Shown one piece after another: positions 24,114 to 32,373 of a DNA stretch of 64,000 nucleotides. The notes beneath the pieces were generated by a model, which was not told the origin of the DNA, made no database searches, and worked only from the letters and a program-made list of their open reading frames with translations. The stretch is taken from contig NZ_FOUG01000003.1 of assembly GCF_900114785.1 (NCBI RefSeq), positions 62,001 to 126,000 of the forward strand. The letters are read 5' to 3'. A program made the position numbers and the translations under genes. Source of the stretch: Variovorax sp. OV329. GTDB lineage: Bacteria; Pseudomonadota; Gammaproteobacteria; Burkholderiales; Burkholderiaceae_C. Position 1 is the stretch's first letter; each line of letters starts with the position of its first letter.

Positions 24114-27026
24114 TTACTGGCAGGCCTCGCAGGTCGGGTCGTCGATGGCGCAGAACTTGATGTCGGTGGCGGGCACCGAATTCATCTGCGCTTGCGCAGC
24201 CGCTGCTGCTGCTTCGAGCGCGCTCATCTGCGGCGCATCGTTCGCACCCGAGGACACCGCGTTGAGCCGGCCCGACTGCACCGTCGACTTCTCGGCGTGC
24301 GTCGCGCTGATGGTGCGCAGGTAGTAGGTGGTCTTCAGGCCGCGCAGCCACGCGAGCTTGTAGGTGTCGTCCAGCTTCTTGCCCGAGGCGCCGGACATGT
24401 AGATGTTCAGCGACTGCGCCTGGTCGATCCACTTCTGGCGGCGTGCAGCGGCTTCCACCAGCCAGGTGGTTTCCACTTCGAAGGCGGTGGCGTAGAGCGA
24501 CTTGATGTCCTGCGGCACGCGGTCGATGGGGCGCAGCGAGCCGTCGAAGTGCTTCAGGTCCATCACCATCACGTCATCCCACAGGCCCAGGCGCTTGAGG
24601 TCGCGGACCAGGTAGTGGTTGATCACGGTGAACTCGCCCGACAGGTTGGACTTCACCGACAGGTTGCCGAAGCAGGGCTCGATGGAGGCATCGACGCCGA
24701 TGATGTTGGAGATGGTCGCGGTCGGCGCGATGGCCACGCAGTTGGAGTTGCGCATGCCGTCCTGGCGGATCTTCTGGCGCAGCTGCTCCCAGTCCAGCGA
24801 GGCGGAGCGGTCCACCTCGACGTAGCCGCCGCGGGCCTTTTCCAGCAGGTCCAGCGAGTCCAGCGGCAGGATGCCCTTGTCCCACAGCGAGCCCTTGTAA
24901 CTGGAGTAGCGGCCGCGCTCGCGGGCCAGCTCGGTCGACGCCCAGTAGGCGTGATAGCAGATGGCTTCCATCGAGCGGTCGGCGAATTCCACCGCTTCCT
25001 GGCTGGCGTAGGGAATGCGCAACTCGTACAGCGCGTCCTGGAAGCCCATCAGGCCCAGGCCCACCGGGCGGTGGCGCAGGTTGGAGTCGCGCGCCTTCTT
25101 GACCGCGTAGTAGTTGATGTCGATCACGTTGTCGAGCATGCGCATCGCCGTGGAGATCGTCTTCTTCAGCTTCTCGTGGTCGACCGCGCCGTCCTTGAGG
25201 TGCTGCAGCAGGTTGACCGAGCCCAGGTTGCAGACGGCCGTTTCGGTGTCGCTGGTGTTGAGCGTGATCTCGGTGCACAGGTTGGACGAGTGCACCACGC
25301 CGGCGTGCTGCTGCGGCGAGCGCACGTTGCAGGCATCCTTGAAGGTGATCCAGGGATGGCCGGTCTCGAACAGCATCGAGAGCATCTTGCGCCACAGGTC
25401 GGTGGCGGGCACCGTCTTGCTGGGCTTGATCTCGCCGCGGGCGGCCTTGTCTTCATAGGCGACGTAGGCCTTCTCGAACTCGGCGCCGAACAGGTCGTGC
25501 AGGTCCGGAACGTTGGACGGCGAGAACAGCGTCCAGTTTCCCTTTTCCATCACGCGGCGCATGAACAGGTCGGGGATCCAGTTGGCCGTGTTCATGTCGT
25601 GCGTGCGGCGGCGGTCGTCGCCGGTGTTCTTGCGCAGTTCCAGGAACTCCTCGATGTCCAGGTGCCAGGTTTCCAGGTACGTGCAGACCGCGCCCTTGCG
25701 CTTGCCGCCCTGGTTCACCGCCACGGCGGTGTCGTTGACCACCTTCAGGAAGGGCACCACGCCCTGCGATTCGCCGTTGGTGCCCTTGATGTGGCTGCCC
25801 AGCGCACGGACGCGGGTCCAGTCGTTGCCCAGGCCGCCGGCGAACTTCGACAGCAGCGCGTTTTCCTTGATCGACTCGTAGATGCCGTCCAGGTCGTCCG
25901 GCACGGTGGTCAGGTAGCAGCTGGACAGCTGCGAGCGCAGCGTGCCGCTGTTGAACAGCGTGGGCGTCGAGGACATGAAGTCGAAGGAGGACAGCACCTC
26001 GTAGAACTCGATGGCGCGCGCCTCGCGGTCGATCTCGTTCAGCGCCAGGCCCATGGCCACGCGCATGAAGAAGGCCTGCGGCAGCTCGATGCGGGTCTTG
26101 CGCACGTGCAGGAAGTAGCGGTCGTACAGGGTCTGCAGGCCCAGGTAGTCGAACTTCAGGTCGCGGTCGGCCTTGAGGGCGGCGCCCAGGCGCGCCAGGT
26201 CGTACTGCAGCAGCTTCTCGTCGAGCAGGTCGTTGTCCACGCCCTTCTTGATGAACTGCGGGAAGTAGTCGGCGTAGGCTTGTGCACGCTCGGCCGGGGC
26301 GATTTCGCGGCCCAGGATCTCCTTGAAGATCGTGTGCAGCAGCAGGCGCGCGGTGGCGAAGGTGTAGTCGGGGTCCTTCTCGATCAGCGTGCGGGCGGCC
26401 AGGATCGAGGCCTTGTAGACCTCGTCCAGCGGCACGCCGTCGTACAGGTTGCGCATCGTCTCGGCGACGATGGGATCGGCGCTGATGGATCCGCCCAGGC
26501 CGGTGCATGCGGATTCGATGAGTGCCTTGAGCTCGCCCAGGTCGAGTGCGACGCGCTCGCCGCGGTCCAGCACGTGCAGCACCGGGTGCTGCGCCGCTTC
26601 CGGCTCCGCCTGGCGCGTGCGCTCCTGCGCGCGGCGCTCGCGGTAGAGCACGTAGGCGCGGGCGATCTCGTGGTGGCCGCCGCGCATCAGGCCCAGTTCG
26701 GCCTGGTCCTGCACGTCCTCGATGTGGAAGGTGCCGCCGCCCGGGCGCGAGCGCATCAGCGCGCGCACCACCACCTGCGTGAGGCCGTCGACCGTCTCGC
26801 GCACGCTGGCCGAAGCCGCGCCCTGCGTGCCGTGCACCGCCAGGAAGGCCTTCATCATCGCGATCGCGATCTTGTTAGGCTCGAAGGGGACCACCGCCCC
26901 GTTGCGCCGGATGATCTGGTAGTTCGCAAGGGCGGCGCCATTGGGCGAGCCGGCCACATCGCGCGCCGGGGTGCTGGCGGGCACGGGGCGGGGCATGGCG
27001 GATGAAGGGTTCTGGGCAGTCTGCAT
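24114..27026 (-). CDS. nrdA: Ribonucleotide reductase class Ia, alpha subunit
   Basis: A 970-residue NrdA, the catalytic subunit reducing NDPs. An N-terminal ATP-cone (about residues 38-130, starting YQIIRRNGAVVPFEPNKI in part) is the allosteric activity site. Catalytic-core phrases include STPTLFNSGTLRSQLSSCYL in part, and NLCTEI. The C-terminus CEACQ holds the redox cysteine pair regenerated by thioredoxin or glutaredoxin. The start MQTAQNPSS has an AAGGAC Shine-Dalgarno motif and begins just before the ATP-cone; a longer upstream extension runs through the promoter and NrdR boxes and is not coding. Confidence 0.96.
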   Translation of the reverse strand: MQTAQNPSSAMPRPVPASTPARDVAGSPNGAALANYQIIRRNGAVVPFEPNKIAIAMMKAFLAVHGTQGAASASVRETVDGLTQVVVRALMRSRPGGGTFHIEDVQDQAELGLMRGGHHEIARAYVLYRERRAQERTRQAEPEAAQHPVLHVLDRGERVALDLGELKALIESACTGLGGSISADPIVAETMRNLYDGVPLDEVYKASILAARTLIEKDPDYTFATARLLLHTIFKEILGREIAPAERAQAYADYFPQFIKKGVDNDLLDEKLLQYDLARLGAALKADRDLKFDYLGLQTLYDRYFLHVRKTRIELPQAFFMRVAMGLALNEIDREARAIEFYEVLSSFDFMSSTPTLFNSGTLRSQLSSCYLTTVPDDLDGIYESIKENALLSKFAGGLGNDWTRVRALGSHIKGTNGESQGVVPFLKVVNDTAVAVNQGGKRKGAVCTYLETWHLDIEEFLELRKNTGDDRRRTHDMNTANWIPDLFMRRVMEKGNWTLFSPSNVPDLHDLFGAEFEKAYVAYEDKAARGEIKPSKTVPATDLWRKMLSMLFETGHPWITFKDACNVRSPQQHAGVVHSSNLCTEITLNTSDTETAVCNLGSVNLLQHLKDGAVDHEKLKKTISTAMRMLDNVIDINYYAVKKARDSNLRHRPVGLGLMGFQDALYELRIPYASQEAVEFADRSMEAICYHAYWASTELARERGRYSSYKGSLWDKGILPLDSLDLLEKARGGYVEVDRSASLDWEQLRQKIRQDGMRNSNCVAIAPTATISNIIGVDASIEPCFGNLSVKSNLSGEFTVINHYLVRDLKRLGLWDDVMVMDLKHFDGSLRPIDRVPQDIKSLYATAFEVETTWLVEAAARRQKWIDQAQSLNIYMSGASGKKLDDTYKLAWLRGLKTTYYLRTISATHAEKSTVQSGRLNAVSSGANDAPQMSALEAAAAAAQAQMNSVPATDIKFCAIDDPTCEACQ

Positions 27027-27118
27027 TCGATGTCCTTTTGAGCGACTTTTGTTGTTCAGGGGGTGCCTCCGGCACCGGCTTCGCAAGGCGGCGTAGATGC
27101 CGATGGCTTGCGGTGGAC

Positions 27119-27166
27119 ACACTATATATGGGGTCCAGGGGGGTCGCAATCTACTACAGATAGTGT
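27119..27166 (-). promoter_or_regulatory. nrdA promoter with two NrdR boxes
   Basis: Two 16-bp sites fit the NrdR consensus ACACtAtATaTaGTGT: ACACTATATATGGGGT (27119-27134) and CTACTACAGATAGTGT (27151-27166). Their centres are 32 bp apart, three helical turns, as expected for cooperative NrdR binding. On the minus strand a promoter fits between them: -35 TTGCGA (27149-27144), 17-bp spacer, -10 TATAGT (27126-27121). The proximal box covers the -10, so bound NrdR should repress nrdA transcription. Confidence 0.85.
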
Positions 27167-27386
27167 TTTTCACTGTCTTTGACGCTGCACTGCAACAGTG
27201 TCCCGATGCCGGTTGCCCTCGCATGCGCGTCCCGGCTTGAATCGTCTTGCCGGGCCCAGCAACGGCGCGGTTTTTCGAGGCTTTTTCTCTCGCAAGCCGC
27301 ATGGCTGCTGGAATCGGCCGCTGACGCTTTCGCCTGACAGTGCTGCACCGAACATGCATCGGCGCAACAGTTGCGATAGGGAGAAT
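27167..27386. other. Intergenic region between ampD and nrdA regulatory sites
   Basis: The whole gap from the nrdA start to the ampD stop is about 360 bp. After the nrdA promoter the remaining 220 bp hold no credible gene. I see a short palindrome CGCAACTGTTGCG near 27364-27376 but no T tract that would make a terminator for ampD. Confidence 0.4.
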
Positions 27387-27992
27387 TCAGCGCTGCGTGA
27401 CCGCGAGGGGAAAGAAGGTGTCGGGCCAGCCCAGCGCGCCGCGCAGCCGGGCCCAGTCGAAGCCCGGCCCCGGGTCGAGCTTGCGCTCTGGCGCGATGTG
27501 CTCGTGGCCGGCTACGTGCGCGATGGGATAGCGCTGCGCGAGTGCAGGAAGCAGGCTGGCCAGGGTCTCGTACTGCGGCGCCTCGAAGACATCGCCTTCC
27601 AGGCCTTCGAGCTCGATGCCGATCGAATCGTCGTTGCAGTTGTCGCGCCCGCGCCAGTTCGAGGCGCCGGCGTGCCAGGCGCGCGCATCCGCATCCACGA
27701 ACTGCCACAGCTCACCGTCGCGCCGCACATAGAAGTGCGCCGAGACCTCCATGCCACGGATGCTCTGGAAATAGGGATGCGCCTCCCAGTCCAGCGTGTT
27801 GGTGAACAGCCGCTGCACTTCGTCCCCACCGTACTCGCCGGGCGGCAGGCTGATGGAATGCAGCACCACCAGGTCGATCTGCGCGCCCTCGGGGCGGGGG
27901 CCGAAATTGGGCGAAGGCAGGCGGCGCGCAAAGCGGTACCAGCCGCCGTCTTGCCAGAGGAGCGGCGCCAGGGGCGCGCGCGTTTCACTCAT
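27387..27992 (-). CDS. ampD: AmpD, 1,6-anhydro-MurNAc-L-alanine amidase
   Basis: A 201-residue cytoplasmic zinc amidase of the N-acetylmuramoyl-L-alanine amidase 2 family. It cleaves recycled anhydromuropeptides, so its loss induces AmpC beta-lactamase where AmpR is present. The probable zinc ligands are H45 (VVLHSIS), H163 (AGHEHIAP) and D173 (RKLDPG); the last two are ten residues apart, as in known AmpD. NFGPRPEG and DPGPGFDW are also typical. Its start overlaps the end of pilR by 8 nt. Confidence 0.94.
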   Translation of the reverse strand: MSETRAPLAPLLWQDGGWYRFARRLPSPNFGPRPEGAQIDLVVLHSISLPPGEYGGDEVQRLFTNTLDWEAHPYFQSIRGMEVSAHFYVRRDGELWQFVDADARAWHAGASNWRGRDNCNDDSIGIELEGLEGDVFEAPQYETLASLLPALAQRYPIAHVAGHEHIAPERKLDPGPGFDWARLRGALGWPDTFFPLAVTQR

Positions 27993-29529
27993 CGCTGGCG
28001 CCGCCGCCTGCCGCGTCGTCGTTCGGCGTGCTGATGCCCAGGCGGGCGATGCGGTAGCGGATCTGGCGCAGGCTCAGGCCCAGGCGCGTCGCCGCGGCCG
28101 TTCGATTGAAGCCGCTCTCCTGCAGTGCGCGCACCAGGATGTCGCGCTCATGCCGATCGAGATAAGACTGCAGGTCGGCGGGCAGGGCGTCGGGGCGCGG
28201 CACCGCTGAATCTGCCGGGGTGGCTCGGCCCATCTGGGGCGGCGGCTCCGACACCACGGGCGGCGAAGGCAGCTCGAAATCGACCGGGCCGGGCTCGGTG
28301 GCCTCGAAGTCCAGGTGCAGCTCGTCGCCGTCGGTGAGCGCCACCGCGCGGTGCAGCAGGTTCTCCAGCTCGCGCACGTTGCCGCGCATGGGATGCGAAG
28401 CCAGCTGTGCCAGCACCGAGGGCGAGAGCTGCGGCACCGGCATCCCGCTGTCGCGGGCGATGCGTGCCAGCAGCGCCGTGCTCAGCGCCGGCAGGTCGCC
28501 GCGGCGCTCGCGCAGCGCGGGCACCGCGATCTCGATCACGTTCAGGCGATAGAACAGGTCCTGCCGGAAGCGGCCCGCCGCCACCTCGGCCTGCAGGTCC
28601 TTGTGGGTGGCGCTGACGATGCGCACGTCCACGGTGTCTTCCTGCGTGGAGCCGATCGGGCGCACGCTGCGCTCCTGGATGGCTCGCAGCAGCTTGGACT
28701 GCATCGGCAGCGGCAGGTCGCCGATCTCGTCCAGGAACAGCGTGCCGCCGCGCGCGGCCTGGAAGTAGCCGTCGCGGTCGGCGGCCGAGCCAGTGTAGGA
28801 GCCCTTGCGCGCCCCGAAGAACTCGGCCTCGAGCAGGTTCTCGGGAATGGCGCCGCAGTTGACCGCGACGAAGGGGCCGTCGCCGCGCTGGCTGCAGGCG
28901 TGCACCGCCCGGGCCACCAGTTCCTTGCCGGTGCCCGATTCGCCGCGCACCAGCACCGGTGCCATGCCGCGTGCCACCTTGGCGATGCGCGCCTTGACCA
29001 GGCGCATGGCTTCCGAATCGCCCACCAGCCTTGCGAGCGCGGCGTCGCCCGATCCAGCTGCGGGGGCGGTCTTGTCGATGCCGCCGCCCTGCGGGTCGGC
29101 GGCCGCACTCGAGGGCGCCTTGACCGGCGCCGGCGCGGGCTGGTCGTGCACGGCGGATGCCACCACCGCGCGGAACTGCTTCAGGTCCACCGGCTTGGTG
29201 AGGTAGTCGAAGGCACCGGCCTTGAGGGCCTCCACCGCGTTCTCGGCGGAGCCGTAGGCCGTCATGACCACGCAGCGCTCGGTGCGCTGGTTCTGCTGGA
29301 TGCGGTGCAGCAGCTCCATGCCCAGGCCATCGGGCAGGCGCATGTCGGTGATGACCGCGTCGAAGCGCCGCGCCTGCAGGTATTCCCAGGCCTCGGCCAC
29401 CGAACCGGCGGCCTCCACGCGGTAGCCCTCGCGCAGCAGGGTGAGTTCATAGAGGGTGCGCAGGTCCGGCTCGTCGTCGACGACCAGGATCTGGACGGGG
29501 CGGGCGGTGTTGGGTTGGGTGCTGCTCAC
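27985..29529 (-). CDS. pilR: PilR-like sigma-54-dependent response regulator
   Basis: A 514-residue NtrC-family regulator. The receiver domain has D62 as phosphorylation site (VITDMRLPDG) with DDE acidic residues at 18-20. The AAA+ domain carries GESGTGKE (Walker A) and GTLFLDEIGD. A Fis-type helix-turn-helix closes the protein (GFNRTAAATRLGLSLRQIRYRI in part). The sigma-54 contact loop reads GSYTGS instead of GAFTGA, a relaxed version. With PilS it is expected to activate pilin transcription. Confidence 0.92.
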   Translation of the reverse strand: MSSTQPNTARPVQILVVDDEPDLRTLYELTLLREGYRVEAAGSVAEAWEYLQARRFDAVITDMRLPDGLGMELLHRIQQNQRTERCVVMTAYGSAENAVEALKAGAFDYLTKPVDLKQFRAVVASAVHDQPAPAPVKAPSSAAADPQGGGIDKTAPAAGSGDAALARLVGDSEAMRLVKARIAKVARGMAPVLVRGESGTGKELVARAVHACSQRGDGPFVAVNCGAIPENLLEAEFFGARKGSYTGSAADRDGYFQAARGGTLFLDEIGDLPLPMQSKLLRAIQERSVRPIGSTQEDTVDVRIVSATHKDLQAEVAAGRFRQDLFYRLNVIEIAVPALRERRGDLPALSTALLARIARDSGMPVPQLSPSVLAQLASHPMRGNVRELENLLHRAVALTDGDELHLDFEATEPGPVDFELPSPPVVSEPPPQMGRATPADSAVPRPDALPADLQSYLDRHERDILVRALQESGFNRTAAATRLGLSLRQIRYRIARLGISTPNDDAAGGGASDE

Positions 29530-29539
29530 GGTGGCTACT

Positions 29540-31234
29540 TTATTGCGAGATGCGCATTTCGGCAGGGGCGAACATCACGTAGAACTCGTTGCCCTCCGGT
29601 CCGTTGGCCGCCAGCGCGCGCCGTTCGTAGCCGATGCTGGCGCCGTGGCGCTCGCACAGTTCGCGGCAGATGAACAGGCCCAGGCCGGAAGAGCGGCTTT
29701 CGGATGAGAAGAAGGGTTCGAACAGGTGGCGCTGCACGGCGGCCTCCAGCGGCGCGCCGTCGCTCCACACCTGCAGCACCGGCCGGCCGTTGGGCGCTTC
29801 TCGCGTGGCCACCTGGATGGCGCCTTCGCGATCGCCCGCATAGCGCGCCGCATTGTCCAGCAGGTTGACCAGGATTCGGCGCAGGTGCTCGGCATCGAAG
29901 CGCACGGCGCTGCCGGCGGTGTCCAGCTGCACCAGCACGCCCTGGCGCTGGCTCTGGCGCACCCATTCCTCGGCCAGCGTGCGCACGGTGACGTCGAGCA
30001 CCAGCTGCTCGCCCAGCGGCAGCATGCGCTGCTGCCGGGCCCGCGAGACGTCCAGCACGTCGTCCACGATGCGCGCCAGGCGCTGCGCGTTGTGCTGCAC
30101 CATCTCGGTCAGCTTGCGCTGGCCCGGTTCCTCGAGGTCTTCGTAAAGCAGGGCGCTGGCCTGGGTGATGGCCGCCAGCGGATTGCGGATCTCGTGCGCC
30201 ACCGCGGCCGACATTCGGCCCATGGCGGCCAGCTTCTCGGTGCGGATGCGCGCTTCCAGTTCGCGCAGGTCCTGCAGGAACATCACGCACAGGCCGTCGA
30301 TGCGGTGGTCGATCGAGGGCGTGAGCCGCGTGCGCACCCGCACTTCGCGCGCCTTGCCTTGGGACTGTGCGACCGGGATCTCCTGGGACAGGCCCTTGGA
30401 GCGCGCGAAGGTCTGGCGCGCCAGCAGGGCCAGGGCCTGCCAGGCCGGATGCGTGTCCAGCGCGAAGGGCAGGTCCATGCGCGACAGGTCCTGCCCCAGG
30501 ATGTTCTCGGCGGCCGGATTGGCGGCATGCACCAGGCCCTTGGCGTCGATCACCAGCACGCCTTCGCTCAGGGTCTCGATCACCAGGTCGCTCACCAGCG
30601 CGTGCAGCCGCGCAGTGCTTCGGCTGCGCAGCGCCATGGATTCCTCTCGCGCCAGGCGCAAGGCGAGTTCGTGCGCCAGCAGCGCCACGACGAAGAGGCC
30701 GGTGCCCGTGAGCGCGGCCTGCACGAAGCGCACCGTGGAGTCGCCGCCCCCGTTCACCCAGTGCCACGTCGCATCGGCCAGCAGCAGCAAGGTGGCAATC
30801 GCCGTGGTGCCCAGGCCCACGGTGACGGTGCCCAGCACCGCCGCCATCAGAACCGGCAGGGCAAAGAGCGGTGCATAGTTGATGTTGCCCACCTGGATGA
30901 ACTGCAGCAGCGCGAAGGCCAGCAGGTCGACGGCGATGGTGGTGAACCAGGCACTGCTGAAGCTGCGGATGGGCGGCACCACCCGCGCGAAGCGCCAGCC
31001 CACGAGCGTGGCGGCCAGGTAGCTCGCCGCCAGCACCAGCAGAAGCACCGGCGGCGTCGCGGTGCCGATCCACCAGCTGAAGACCTGCAGGGCGACCAGC
31101 ACCACTGCAACGAAGCAGCGCGCCGTCATGAAGCCGCGCAGCAGGCGCAGCAGCGCAGTGCTTCGCAGGTTGTGCGGATCCAGACCGCCCCAGTCGGTCG
31201 CAGACTCGCTGCGCGACCAGAGCGTGGTCGTCAT
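29540..31234 (-). CDS. pilS: PilS-like sensor histidine kinase
   Basis: A 564-residue membrane kinase. Six hydrophobic helices lie in the first ~200 residues, with a PAS-like segment (LVIETLSEGVLVIDAKG) after them. The phospho-acceptor histidine is in AAVAHEIRNPLAAI. The ATPase domain shows NLLDNAARYA (N box) and SSGLGLFICRELCERHG (G box), the latter nearly identical in style to PilS. It pairs with pilR 10 nt downstream. The ATG overlaps the stop of the small upstream gene as ATGA, so four genes here are tightly coupled. Confidence 0.93.
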   Translation of the reverse strand: MTTTLWSRSESATDWGGLDPHNLRSTALLRLLRGFMTARCFVAVVLVALQVFSWWIGTATPPVLLLVLAASYLAATLVGWRFARVVPPIRSFSSAWFTTIAVDLLAFALLQFIQVGNINYAPLFALPVLMAAVLGTVTVGLGTTAIATLLLLADATWHWVNGGGDSTVRFVQAALTGTGLFVVALLAHELALRLAREESMALRSRSTARLHALVSDLVIETLSEGVLVIDAKGLVHAANPAAENILGQDLSRMDLPFALDTHPAWQALALLARQTFARSKGLSQEIPVAQSQGKAREVRVRTRLTPSIDHRIDGLCVMFLQDLRELEARIRTEKLAAMGRMSAAVAHEIRNPLAAITQASALLYEDLEEPGQRKLTEMVQHNAQRLARIVDDVLDVSRARQQRMLPLGEQLVLDVTVRTLAEEWVRQSQRQGVLVQLDTAGSAVRFDAEHLRRILVNLLDNAARYAGDREGAIQVATREAPNGRPVLQVWSDGAPLEAAVQRHLFEPFFSSESRSSGLGLFICRELCERHGASIGYERRALAANGPEGNEFYVMFAPAEMRISQ

Positions 31235-31476
31235 TGGTCGGCCTGCCGGTGCGCGGCGCTGCAGTAGACCTTGTCGTCCTTGCCCGGCAGCGCATCGGTG
31301 GCCGGCAGGTGCAGCCCGCAATGCGCACAGCGCACCATGGCCTGCGGCGCGCCCAGCGTCTTGCCGGCGGCCGGTGGCGGCGCCGGCCGCTGCTCGACCT
31401 CGCGCCGGCGGTTGTTGCGCCAGATGATGAAGGCCAGCCACACCACGACGATGACGAGGAGGTATTTCATGGTCAT
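31231..31476 (-). CDS. Small PP0621-like membrane protein with cysteine motif
   Basis: An 81-residue protein starting MTMKYLLVIVV, with one N-terminal transmembrane helix and a basic linker (NNRRREVEQR). A C-terminal cysteine-containing segment (MVRCAHCGLHLP, then VYCSAAH) could bind a metal through CxxC and a later C/H. This matches the PP0621 family seen next to pilS and ccsA in this group. Function unknown. The ATG at 31476 is preferred because GAGG lies 6 nt upstream and it overlaps the ccsA-like stop as ATGA. Confidence 0.82.
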   Translation of the reverse strand: MTMKYLLVIVVVWLAFIIWRNNRRREVEQRPAPPPAAGKTLGAPQAMVRCAHCGLHLPATDALPGKDDKVYCSAAHRQADQ

Positions 31477-32282
31477 GCGCTGCCTCGATGCAGAACCACC
31501 TCGAGCACGAAGCGCGAGCCCACGTAGGCCAGCAGCAGCAGCACGCTGCCCGCGTACAGCACGCGCGTGGCGGCCCGCCCGCGCCAGCCGAAGCGCGCCC
31601 GGCCGATCAGCAGCACGCCGAAGGTCACCCAGGCCAGCAGGGAGAAGACGGTCTTGTGGTCCCATTTCCAGGACCGCACCGAGGTGCCGTAGAGCATCTC
31701 GCTGAACAGAAAGCCGGCCAGAAGCGTCGCCGTGAGCAGCACGAAGCCGCCGGCGACGAAACGGAAGGTCAGGCGCTCCAGCGTGAGCAGCGGCACGCCG
31801 CCCGCGGGCGCACTGGCCTGGCGGATCTGCTTCTCGGCATGGCCCATGAGGCCCGCATGGACCACGGCCGCGCCGAACAGGCCATAGGAAGCGATGCCCA
31901 GCGCCAGGTGCAGCGGCAGCCATGGCGAGGCCGACACATGCAGCAGGGTGCCTGGAAAGAGCACGGCCAGCAGCACGGCCACCGCGCCAAGCCCGGCCAG
32001 CACCCGCCGCACGTTGAGGGCCGGGTACATGCGGCTTTCGATGGCATACACGGTCAGCACCAGCCAGGCGGTGACCGAGAGGGCGGGCCCGAAGCCGAAG
32101 CGCGCCTGTCCGCCCACCAGCCCGCATGCCAGCGTGGCCGCATGCAGCAGCCAGGCCAGGCCCAGCAGCCACTGGGTGGCGGACCGGTTCAGGCGGGAGG
32201 CGGTGACGGCGGTGAGGCCGTAGGCCGCCGCGGTGGCGATGCCCAGTGCCACGCCGAGTGGGGAGGGGCTCGCTAAAATCAT
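31473..32282 (-). CDS. CcsA/YpjD-like cytochrome c assembly protein
   Basis: A 269-residue integral membrane protein with about eight helices, of the cytochrome c assembly (CcmC/CcsA) family. The segment LYGTSVRSWKWDHKTVFSLLAW corresponds in part to the family's haem-handling region, and LHLALGIASYGLFGAAVVHAG in part to the helix with the conserved histidine. It probably works in haem delivery, but YpjD-like members are less studied than CcsA itself. The ATG at 32282 is chosen over a TTG one codon earlier; TAAACT lies 7 nt upstream. It is divergent from ffh. Confidence 0.88.
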   Translation of the reverse strand: MILASPSPLGVALGIATAAAYGLTAVTASRLNRSATQWLLGLAWLLHAATLACGLVGGQARFGFGPALSVTAWLVLTVYAIESRMYPALNVRRVLAGLGAVAVLLAVLFPGTLLHVSASPWLPLHLALGIASYGLFGAAVVHAGLMGHAEKQIRQASAPAGGVPLLTLERLTFRFVAGGFVLLTATLLAGFLFSEMLYGTSVRSWKWDHKTVFSLLAWVTFGVLLIGRARFGWRGRAATRVLYAGSVLLLLAYVGSRFVLEVVLHRGSA

Positions 32283-32289
32283 CAACCGG

Positions 32290-32295
32290 AGTTTA
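32290..32295 (-). promoter_or_regulatory. Putative -10 (TAAACT) for the ccsA-like operon
   Basis: TAAACT on the minus strand ends 7 nt before the ATG at 32282. A plus-strand TAAAAT at 32274-32279 may serve ffh, so the two promoters overlap. Confidence 0.4.
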
Positions 32296-32373
32296 GCCTT
32301 ACACCTGCGCGCCCCGTCCCTGGCGGCGCGCCCCCAGCGTCCCCCTCACCTCGCCCTGTTGTCGGGCAGCATC

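Noticed and set aside
24192..27005. 937-codon open frame antisense to nrdA
   Set aside because: NrdA is certain on the other strand. The antisense translation is low-complexity His/Val/Gln/Arg text with no domain.
27027..27359. N-terminal extension of nrdA upstream of 27026
   Set aside because: It runs through the nrdA promoter and NrdR boxes, lacks similarity to NrdA and would be untranslated if the promoter call is right.
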